Assembly (NCBI GenBank): GCA_015680685.1
Contig: MNCI01036132.1
Location: forward strand, 915,219 to 979,218
Direction of reading: 5' to 3'
Length of the DNA: 64,000 nt
From: Gnetum montanum
Taxonomy: Eukaryota > Streptophyta > Gnetopsida > Gnetales > Gnetaceae
A model generated the notes under the pieces. It worked only from the letters and a program-made list of their open reading frames with translations. It was not told where the DNA came from and made no database searches. The stretch's first letter is position 1. Each line of letters starts with the position of its first letter. A program made the translations under genes and the position numbers. Below are positions 55,901 through 64,000 of the stretch, one piece after another.

Positions 55901-56810
55901 TACTCCATAATTCAGATCCATTGATGCCCAGCATAGGTTTGAGGTAACTCGAACCATTTTTATTATCTCTGAGTGCTCTCTTTACTTCTAGTAGCATCGA
56001 TAGAAGGAATTGATGGTTTCTTTCAAGTTTTGAACTAGGTTACATTCATTTCCATGAATTTTTGTGTGCCTAAAATTCTCGTAAGAGAATTCTATAGAAA
56101 CATTGTGATTATAAATGCTTATGTTGGGGATTTCACTATTATGGTTAGGGGTATATTAATTGAGTTTCTTTCCAAGTAGTTAATGAAATTCTTGGGATTT
56201 CTAGTGCTAATGTGTTTAGGATTACCATTCATTCCATGAATGAAATCTTCACAAATGATGTGCTTCCTGTCTTCCAAGATGAATTTTGTGATGCTTTATT
56301 TGGGGAGTTACTATCTTTATGCAGTGAGAGAGTTTATAGAAGTCAAATGGTCCTAGATCCTTCCATTTTCTCACTCAATGTTTTATATAATATTATTATA
56401 AATAGAGGAAGCTATAATTATTTGTTGCTAGCCCAAGCATGTATTCTCTATTGCCTTCTCATAGGACAATTCTTGGACTTGGGTCATACTCTCTGGTAAG
56501 ACATGTTAGGCTTATTTACCAAGAAGAGAATCTATGGGCATCCTCACCTCATCAATTTGCTAATTTGATAGAGAGGTGTCCCCATTCTTGACATGCCTTT
56601 TCTTAAAGGTAAGAGGAGTGTTGGTGAGTATTAAGAAAATAGGAGCTCCACCCATGCTAATGAAGCAGAACCTAGAACCATGCCTTAAAAATATAGAAAG
56701 AAGAAATCTTCATCACAACTCAGGCCTTTCCATGGAGAAAAAGCACAAATTTCAACATATTCAAACATAGACACAGACTCTTTATAAAATTGAGTAATAG
56801 GCCTTTCCAT
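55900..56810 (+). pseudogene. second plant-transposon-protein-like remnant
   Basis: Reads in pieces: FRSIDAQHRFE-like sequence near 55915, then ILVREFYRNIVIINAYVGDF and MVRGILIEF at 56078-56170, which fit the L-V-R-E-F-Y-x-N and V-R-G-v hallmarks of the plant putative transposon protein family. A later part, YNYLLLAQACILYCLLIGQF near 56420, could be the following helical region. Many stops and frame changes. No introns are needed. The function of this family is unknown; it is associated with plant retroelements. Confidence 0.5.
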
Positions 56811-57175
56811 GGCCAATTAATGGCAAGTTAATTGAGAGCACTTGAGAGAGGTTAAGAGAATCTCCTATAAGAGTCTTGTCTTTATCTTTGGCTCCATTAT
56901 AAGCAATTGAGGATTAAGAGGGAACATGTGTGGCCTATAAGATCCTTGGAAAAGTTGTAAATTGAGCTTGGTTCCTCATCTTTAATGTATTTCTCTAAAT
57001 TTTTAGATTTTTCTTAATAAAAGGGAGATTTTCTCCATTTCATTATGTTATTCTTATTTTCTAAACTGAATTTGCTTAGGAAGATTGTGGAATGGGTCCT
57101 TTTTGGATCTATTGAGATAGGCTTCATATCACTTATCCTTATTAAGAAATTGAAACTAAATTTTTTTGACAAAGA

Positions 57176-57708
57176 TGTAATGACATTTCTTTGGGGAAGC
57201 ATCACTTGACACCTTCCAAGAGTTCTAAAGTAGCTAAGTATTCCAAAGTTAACTCAAGATGGGCTACGACTCACATCCTCAAGAACCTATGAGCACAAAA
57301 TTATTATACAACACCTATGTAATCTATTAGTCTATGTCTTAGAAGCGTTGCAAGGATGCCTTTATAATCATATAAGTAATCAACCCAACATATCACATAC
57401 ATAACTAAAAGAATACTAGAAAAATATGTGACATCATTCCCTTAAGAGAGTTAAGATGTGTTCCTACTCTAATGCATCTAGTCCTAAGTTGCACTTCATC
57501 AAAAAGGATGATGTTTAGAGCATTAAAGCCAAACCTCCTCTACAAGCCTACTATCCTTGTAACATAATGCATAAGGAATTAGGATAATGTAGTTCTTTAG
57601 TATGATGGTTAAGATAGCATGAAACTTATAAAGATCTCTACACTCCTTCTATTTCTCATTCTAAAAGGAAAGTAACCTTCAAACCACCAATAAGGCATAC
57701 TCTCTACA
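57176..57708 (-). repeat. 3' LTR of the non-autonomous element
   Basis: 533 bases, aligning with 59808-60330 over its full length, including CATTCCCTTAAGAGAGTTAA and TAATCATATAAGT blocks. Confidence 0.8.
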
Positions 57709-58087
57709 CTCTCCCATTCTTAAAATAAGCAATATCCTTAGAGCTTAAGTCTTTATTCATGCACTTTTCTAATTGTACAGAGGAAAGAAGATATCAAGGG
57801 TATTGAACAACTTAAAGCTCATTTAATAATTATAGATACGAAAGTTCAATGGTTCGGGTAATCAACTATAAAGTATGAATGATAAACTTAATTTAACATA
57901 GCATTGAGGCTTAGAGATGTTCATGCAACCTAGGTTAAGAAAAAAATGCTTTCTCTTTTTCATGCAAATGAAAGCAACCTTTCAACTTGGAGCAAGAGTC
58001 ACTTGAAATGCGAATCATCCTACTATGCTTTATAGTAATACAACTGTGTAGAAATTTGGAGGTACTCATTCCTTCATCCCCAAACGT

Positions 58088-58372
58088 ATGCTCCCTACTT
58101 GGAGTTACAAGCCCCAAAATTATGCTTCCTACTCAAAGTCACAATCAATAACATGTAATTTCTATGTGATGTCACGATAGAAATTTATGCTTCCTACTTG
58201 AAAACACAATCAAGAACATGTGCTTGCTACTTAGAGTTATGATAGAAATTTGTGATTTCTATTCAAAGATATAATCAAAAATATGTGTTGCTTGCTTGGA
58301 GTCATGATAGAAATTTGTGCTTCCTACTTGAAGATATAATTAAGAACATGTGCTTCCTACTCAAAGACACTC
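58088..58372. repeat. about four copies of a 66-bp tandem repeat
   Basis: Copies of TGCTTCCTACTYRAAG with CACAATCAAGAACATGTG and GATAGAAATTT recur at about 58122, 58188, 58253 and 58318 in the interior of the small LTR element. Confidence 0.75.
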
Positions 58373-59792
58373 CACCATATACTCTCTTTTCCCACACACT
58401 TGTGCTTCTACTTTTTCCTTTATTTTTTCTCTTTTCTCTCTCTCTCCCACACACATGCAGACACATGATTTAACCCATTCTAGAAGTGGTAGTGCCAAAC
58501 TAGCTACATTCAATCCTCTTTGGCATAAATTACACTAGTAGAAAATTTGAATGTCCACCTTCCATTGAGGTATGTAACATGAAATCTCATTTTACATTAA
58601 TTTTTATAATTAATAAAGTGTATGACATTAGAAACAACCTTGGTTAAGATCTCCCATAAAATAAGAACCATTATCTAACATAATGTTTACAGTCAACCAA
58701 ACATATCGTACCACATGGCTAGAAGATAATCTCTTTAATTACTCAACTATGCAAGATCTAAACATGGAAGGAACATTGTAAACATAGAAATTTATCCACC
58801 ACAATCACTACTCCTCTAAGAGCACTCTCACATTTTCCACTACTTTCCAATTGCAAGTCACCAAATTAAGCATATATGTACTTTTACATCTGACCATTCA
58901 CATAGGGATGAATCACCATTCGTAGTAACAAAAATGCTTCTTGAGTTAAATCAAATCCTAAATGAGAAAAATCTCAAACAAAAAAGCCAAGACTTTGAAA
59001 CTTTCATGAAATTCTTATACTTGCATTGCAACCTAGAAATAAAGATACGGGGACACTTCCCTCAAACATGAGATTTGTAAATAGAGAAAAATTTGAAACT
59101 CTATCAATTTTCTTATATGAATTGTGAGTTGCACATTAAGCATCATTGGTAAAGGATCCTTGAATGAGAATCCAAATTTATTCCATAACACACAAATACA
59201 AAACCATCGCATCATAATACTAAATTATGTAGTCTTTAAGGCATTCAAATCAAAGACTCCTCACAAGATTAATGGATACAATAATAGGCATATAACAAAA
59301 GTAACACATTACAATAAGAAGCGTCAGTCTAGTGCATTACCTCATACTCAATGTATGATGGAATCACCATCTTAAACTAGCATAAAGATCAACTGGTAGG
59401 AGAGAATATGTTTCTCTTATAATTCATCATAACAAACTCAAGCATACACAACTAATTTGCACAACTAGATATCATCAATAAATTTTCGTTTGCACATCAC
59501 ATGATTTCTTAATATAAAATTTTGAGTTTAAGCATGTTTGTGTTTTGTGTAAGAGCTCATCCTAACAAAAAAGAAGCTTTCTCAAAATCAACCAACACTT
59601 AAATCATTCAACGATTTCTATTCTAGGTAGATGACACAAGATTGTCTCCTACTTGCAACAACTATTTTCATGATTGGATCCTCTACAAGAGCAAGATTAA
59701 GACATGTTCACTTGTCTTTAGGCATCTCATTTGTCACTTGTAATTACTTTATAGAAGTGTTTGAATGTGTCTTCTACTTAAACTAAAACCTT

Positions 59793-59805
59793 GGCTTTAA
59801 TACCA
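59793..59805 (-). promoter_or_regulatory. primer-binding site of the non-autonomous element
   Basis: TGGTATTAAAGCC on the minus strand, two bases from the LTR end; close to the Met-type site TGGTATCAAAGCC. Confidence 0.7.
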
Positions 59806-59807
59806 AG

Positions 59808-60330
59808 TGTAAAAACATTACACTAGGAAAGCACTACTCAACACTACTCAAGAGTCCCAAAGTCACTAACTGTTCCAAAGTGGACTTTGGCTCACATCTT
59901 CAAGAACCTGCAACACAACATTAGTACATAACACATATGTAACCTAGTTGTTCATGGGTTAGGAGTATCATAAGGATGCTTTCGTAATCATATAAGTGTT
60001 TAAACCAACATAGCACATACATTAACAAAAAGAGCACTAGCAGCATATGAGACATCATTCCCTTAAGAGAGTTAAGACACGTTCCTACTCTAGTGCATCT
60101 AGCCCTAAACCTTGCTTTATAGAGAAGGGCGGTAGCTCAAGCATTAGAGCCAAATCTCCTTTGCAAACCTAAATATCCTTATGATATAGTACATAAGGAA
60201 TCATGACCATGTAGTTCTTTAGTGTGATGGTTAAGATAGCATAGAACCCGTAAGGATCTTCACACTACTTCTGTTCTTTGTTTAAAAAGGGAAGCAACCT
60301 TTGGACCACTAATAAGGTATACTCTCTACA
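59808..60330 (-). repeat. 5' LTR of the non-autonomous element
   Basis: 523 bases; on the minus strand begins TGTAGAGAGTATACC and ends AATGTTTTTACA next to the primer-binding site. Confidence 0.8.
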
Positions 60331-60667
60331 CAAGAGACCAACTACCAATTGGTTGAACTTTGTCATGGTAAATAAATAATTATCATGATAATGCTAAGAT
60401 GAGATATGAACTTTTTCATAAGAATTATTATAGGAGAAGGTACACTAGTTTTGATTTTTTTAACATAAAAATTAATTCTTAGCTAATTAATTCTAGGATT
60501 TCATTAATTTCAAAAAGAAAAAGATTCTTCCAATCAAATAATAGTTACATAAATTATTAATATATATAGCTAAATTAATTACTTACATTCACTTAGACCT
60601 TATTGGATCTATAGACTTTCACACCTTATTATTTCTTACTAAAAACATCCTTGTAGAAAGAGAAAAA

Positions 60668-60991
60668 ACTCTTTTCAAAGAAGGTCAGGTGTACCTAGGA
60701 TATGCCCCTAAGCTAGCAATATAGCAATTGCATAACAAGTGCAACCTAGCACTTCTGAGTACAAAGTTATGCTAGCTAATCAACTTGTCACTACTTTGCT
60801 TGTTATATAACAAACTTTGTTATAGAGAGACTCTTTTCAAAGAAGGTCAGGTGTACCTAGGATATGCCCCTAAGCTAGCAATATAGCAATTGCATAACAA
60901 GTGCAACCTAGCACTTCTGAGTACAAAGTTATGCTAGCTAATCAACTTGTCACTACTTTGCTTGTTATATAACAAACTTTGTTATAGAGAG
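60668..60991. repeat. perfect two-copy tandem duplication, 162 bp each
   Basis: 60668-60829 and 60830-60991 appear identical on reading. Each copy contains inverted motifs, such as TTGTTATATAACAA and AGCAATATAGCAATTGC. Identity in an otherwise ancient landscape means a recent event or an assembly duplication. Confidence 0.9.
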
Positions 60992-62433
60992 TTTGGTAAC
61001 ATTGGTAAAAAAATTAACCAATAGAATTTTTTTTCCCTTGAAAGCCAAACAAATAGTTAACTCTATTTCTTAGTTGCAATAGGATCGAAGCGAAAAATTG
61101 CATCTTTCAAAGAATTGGCTTAAAACTAACTTCTTAAATTTATATGGGATCAATGGTCACAAAACGCATACACATCAGTAGAAAATATCGTACCTATTTA
61201 CATTTGTGTCGCGTATTTTTTGCGCTTTAATATGATTTTTAAAACAAACTGACTTTAAAATCAACAAAACAGTCGTGCTATATATCATCAACGCCCGAAA
61301 ACATGCGCAGGTAAGCAAAAAGGCCGAAGTGCAATTGAAGTTGTGTTTTGGGTTTGCAAACGAGGAGACAGCTCTGTCACTAAGGCTTCGAAATAAAGAT
61401 TTCCTTCTGTGCAATAATGGTCAGTCTATTTGCCCTATTTCTGCAATGCTACATTTCTTCTTCTTTCTTTTTCAGAAAGAAATGTCATTTGAGTGCGAAC
61501 GGAAACTTATTCCTAACCGACTGAAAGCCCTGTCTGTTTTATCAACATATACATCTTAGCAGCAGATGGTAGTGAGTTTCGTATTTTGTTTGTAACTATT
61601 GAGGTAAGCTGGATGCTAGTTACTATGTTCCAGGAGTGCGTCGGTGTTTTTTTTCCTTTTTAATATTAACTTCTAAGTAAGGAATTAAAGAATCGATTAA
61701 TATTACATACATCTGATTTGCCTCTGCGTTTTATCACAAGAAAGACAAGAAATGCTCTGGAGTTCTATTATGCGCTCTACAGTGAATGCAGGATTGGATT
61801 GCATTGCAAATTGTATTGACACCAAGTGTTTACACACTGATATTGAATGTAGCATGGTTGGGTCTTGCTAGGGTTTTGCTAGGCATGGTGTCTATTGCTT
61901 TTATCTTTGCTTCTGGGTACGTAATGATAAATCACATTTATTGGCTGAAATTTCTAGGAATTTTTATACGACCTTTTTTGCATTCTTACTTTTGACAAAG
62001 CATACGTACCTCGTTTGTTGTTGAACTGAGTCAATTGCAGAGATGGACAAGTATTCATTCCTTTTAGGGAAGTGGTATGCATGCCTAATAAGAAATCATT
62101 GCTTCTTGTGTGTTTCAAAGCATTCATGATTTGTTGAGCAGCATCAAACGAGAAATATAAGCATGGATGTGCATCTCTAGAAAATTTAAAATAATACATA
62201 CGATACATAGTTAAGTTTTTGTAAATCATGTCTTTAAGAGACGTTCCTTTTCAAGTAATGATATATTCATTGGTAAAAATCAAATCTTTCTGATATTCTT
62301 GTTTCCAAAACATGTGGCGTTTCATCAATCACCACATTTGGTTTGCTTCTTCAATCTATTTTCAAACTTAATTTTCTTCTATTGTTGGTGATATACTGAT
62401 GTATTCCTGATATTTCACTTTGAATGAAAGCAG
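60992..62433. other. low-copy-looking sequence, possible 5' part of a host gene
   Basis: No confident exon. A strong acceptor-like site (pyrimidine run ending TTTTTCAG near 61482) precedes an ATG with a 26-codon open stretch (MSFECERKLIPNRLKALSV...), which stops at 61557-61559. The frame 61786-61995 encodes a hydrophobic peptide with no known family. I could not link these to the exon-like segments at 62.4-62.6 kb. Confidence 0.3.
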
Positions 62434-62496
62434 GTTAAGAAAAAGACTTCTCGCCAAAAAGTGAAAGATAAATCTAAGAAAAAAGCAGCTATAAAG
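62434..62496 (+). CDS. possible small exon, Lys-rich
   Basis: Flanked by GCAG and GTACAT. It encodes 21 residues in one open frame, VKKKTSRQKVKDKSKKKAAI plus K, looking like a nuclear-localisation segment. Together with the next segment it could be part of a host gene running off the window to the right or lying in long introns. The protein family is not recognised. Confidence 0.35.
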
Positions 62497-62589
62497 GTAC
62501 ATGTGCAAAGTTTTTTAATGTTAGTAAATCATTTTAAAGCTATTATGATTTCTGATCAAGCATAAATTTTTGTATTGTTGATTGTTTAG

Positions 62590-62618
62590 GGAACTGACTT
62601 GACACAAGTTGAAGAAAG
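62590..62618 (+). CDS. possible small exon following the Lys-rich one
   Basis: Flanked by TTGTTTAG and GTCAGT. It continues the phase of 62434-62496 and encodes GTDLTQVEE with two extra bases. Very short, so the call rests on splice-like borders and matching phase only. Confidence 0.3.
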
Positions 62619-63369
62619 GTCAGTACAGATCCTGTTTGTTGTGTTTTCAGTATTCTGCCTCTGTAAGCTTAATATATCAAATAGCAATTTTAGATGACTA
62701 TGTAGGAAAATGGAATGTGTTCCTTAATAGTTTAGTTAAAGTCTTCTGCAACTTGCATTATTGTGACATTCAAATATTTTATTGATTGTACCGTATGTGT
62801 TATTAGTTGTTGTGACGTCTCACAATAATTATTGGAAATCAGGATTATGAATTTGCAGTTCAGTTGACAGCATTCAATTAATCTGTTTTTCTAGAAAACA
62901 TTCTTGTAATGCTTCAAGGTTTATTTGGAAAAACCTGACTTAGATTTTTATATGTATGAATTGTTTGAAATGTAAGTCTAAAACACATTTTGCATGTTAC
63001 AAAGAGCATACTTCTATAGTCTACAAATGTTTCCTATGCTTATTGACTATGTAGAATGAGTCTGTGTGATCTCCAATTTTCATAATATCAAATTAACGAA
63101 GACACCAATATAGTTGTTGTGGTAACGTGTTATGCAATCTAGAAATAAGCTTGTATGTTTCTAAATTCAGATGGTCAGTTAAAATTCATGAAACTTTGTT
63201 GAGTCTAGAGTTGTGTCAACTCTTCTTTGTAGTGAAAATGTTTGTAGAATATTCCAGTCCAAATCAATATTTACTTAACATAGTTAACATTGTTCTCCAA
63301 GAGGTTCATGACTTCCAAAATGCTGAAATCACTACTGCCTTAAATCCTGAATGATGAAGTGGTCTTTGA

Positions 63370-63570
63370 CATCAATATTTTGGTGCTGGCATGAGATGCA
63401 GCAACGTTAGCTGAATGAGTGACACTTTTATTATCATTTTCCAATATTACATCCTAACCAAATTATTTCATTTCAGCTTCTATTAATGTGATAAATTCAC
63501 ATTCCGTAGCTGAAAGTGATACTTTAAAGTGAAACGAAGGCATCTGATGTTAACTGTAAATAGTAAAGCA
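63370..63570 (-). pseudogene. Copia RNase H remnant
   Basis: On the minus strand, VSLSATECEFITLIEAEMK resembles the A-L-S-T-x-E-A-E-Y/F-I-A-L-T-E-A block of Copia RNase H, followed by DVILENDNKSVTHSANVAAS where D-N-x-S-x-I-x-x-A-x-N is expected. A single short fragment with stops; no LTR or other domain near it. Confidence 0.5.
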
Positions 63571-63940
63571 ACACTCCAGATTTTCTAGTACCATGGCATG
63601 CTTTAAATAAGCATGACTCACTGCCTGTAAACTAGACCCACCAAAGCTATTAATTTTGATTGAAAAATGTCTTATGATAGGAGGAATTGATTTTGGCTGA
63701 GAGGCCAAATACCGATCATAACCCTGTAATGCTAAATTATATTTTGTCCACAATACATTAAAGGTCCCATTCTTGTAACGTTAAATTATATTTTGTCCAT
63801 AACTATTTAGTGCTGATCATGTAATGCTCAAATATATTTTGTGCTAAATAATATTTGCAAAGGTTTTCTATGTTGAACACATAAGATTTGATTCTATGAG
63901 TTGAATTTTTGAAAAAGGGAAAACAATCTCTCCACCAAAA

Positions 63941-63942
<2 letters not shown>

Positions 63943-63985
<43 letters not shown>

Positions 63986-64000
63986 TATATATACACACAC
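63943..64000. repeat. compound microsatellite (ACAT)n(AT)n(AC)n at the window edge
   Basis: About nine ACAT units to 63978, then AT dinucleotides to about 63991, then AC dinucleotides to the end of the window. Confidence 0.95.

Larger units (their letters stand above)
57176..60330 (-). mobile_element. small non-autonomous LTR retrotransposon
   Basis: 3155 bases on the minus strand: LTRs 60330-59808 and 57708-57176 (TGTAGAGAGTAT...TACA), primer-binding site TGGTATTAAAGCC at 59805-59793, polypurine tract AAGAATGGGAGAG at 57721-57709, and flanking AAAGA / CAAGA, a target duplication with one mismatch. The 2.1 kb interior has no gag or pol and no frame above about 83 codons with a domain. It must therefore have moved using proteins of another element; the Met-type primer site suggests a Copia-like helper. 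By eye the LTRs are roughly 75-80 percent alike, so it is old. Confidence 0.8.

Noticed and set aside
61786-61995. Hydrophobic 69-codon frame as a membrane protein gene
   Set aside because: No family resemblance, no clear splice or start context, and AT-rich DNA easily yields Leu/Ile/Phe-rich frames.
1-64000. tRNA, rRNA, CRISPR array, riboswitch or bacterial operon signals
   Set aside because: None seen by reading; tRNA-like strings are LTR primer-binding sites, and repeated units lack the regular repeat-spacer form of CRISPR.

Overview
This is nuclear DNA from a seed plant with a large, repeat-filled genome. A gymnosperm is my guess, but nothing here proves it. The evidence is nested, decayed LTR retrotransposons of plant type, LTRs of 0.5-1.7 kb, and coding remains riddled with in-frame stops. 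I found no rRNA, tRNA or CRISPR array, and no complete host gene. The only possible host exons are two short ones near 62.4-62.6 kb.

Layout. (1) 1-7184: old retroelement debris, including a long broken reading region (2.26-5.13 kb, +) with a plant-transposon-protein-like segment, a coiled coil and a Pro-rich tail. (2) 7190-25510: element 1, a structurally complete 18.3 kb Ty3/Gypsy element on the + strand, with TG..CA LTRs, PBS, polypurine tract and a perfect TCTAG target duplication. (3) 25.5-27.8 kb: remains of a chromovirus on the minus strand. (4) 27.84-49.05 kb: element 2, a second, more decayed 21 kb Gypsy element on the minus strand and a distant relative of element 1. (5) 52.36-54.72 kb: a truncated Copia element. 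(6) 55.9-56.8 kb: another plant-transposon-protein-like remnant. (7) 57176-60330: a small non-autonomous LTR element. (8) 60.67-60.99 kb: a perfect 162-bp tandem duplication. (9) 61-64 kb: mostly unique-looking sequence with possible small exons, a Copia RNase H remnant and a terminal microsatellite.

The main result is shared by elements 1 and 2. Both carry gag-protease, then a long insert, then RT, two RNase H domains and integrase. A double RNase H is the mark of the Tat lineage, and the insert sits where Ogre-type Tat elements carry an intron. In both elements the insert holds a gene on the OPPOSITE strand, apparently of eight exons, with matching exon order, mostly matching intron phases, and clear protein similarity. 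Its product would be about 1,080 residues: a short basic N-terminus, an FCP1/NLI-interacting-factor-like HAD fold lacking catalytic aspartates, a segment like plant transposon accessory proteins, an acidic linker, a coiled-coil-like region and an acidic, Pro-containing tail. I know of no description of this arrangement.

Two classes of non-coding repeat accompany the gene. Each element has its own short word in both orientations (CTCACGCT in element 1, TTCCATGCTAG in element 2), concentrated in its LTRs and around the 5' end of the antisense gene. A second motif (around TTTAAACTAGC) is shared by both elements and clusters at module borders: after integrase, between protease and the antisense gene, and before RT. 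A protein gene travelling with private motif arrays resembles the motif-binding anti-silencing systems of plant DNA transposons; that functional reading is inference only.
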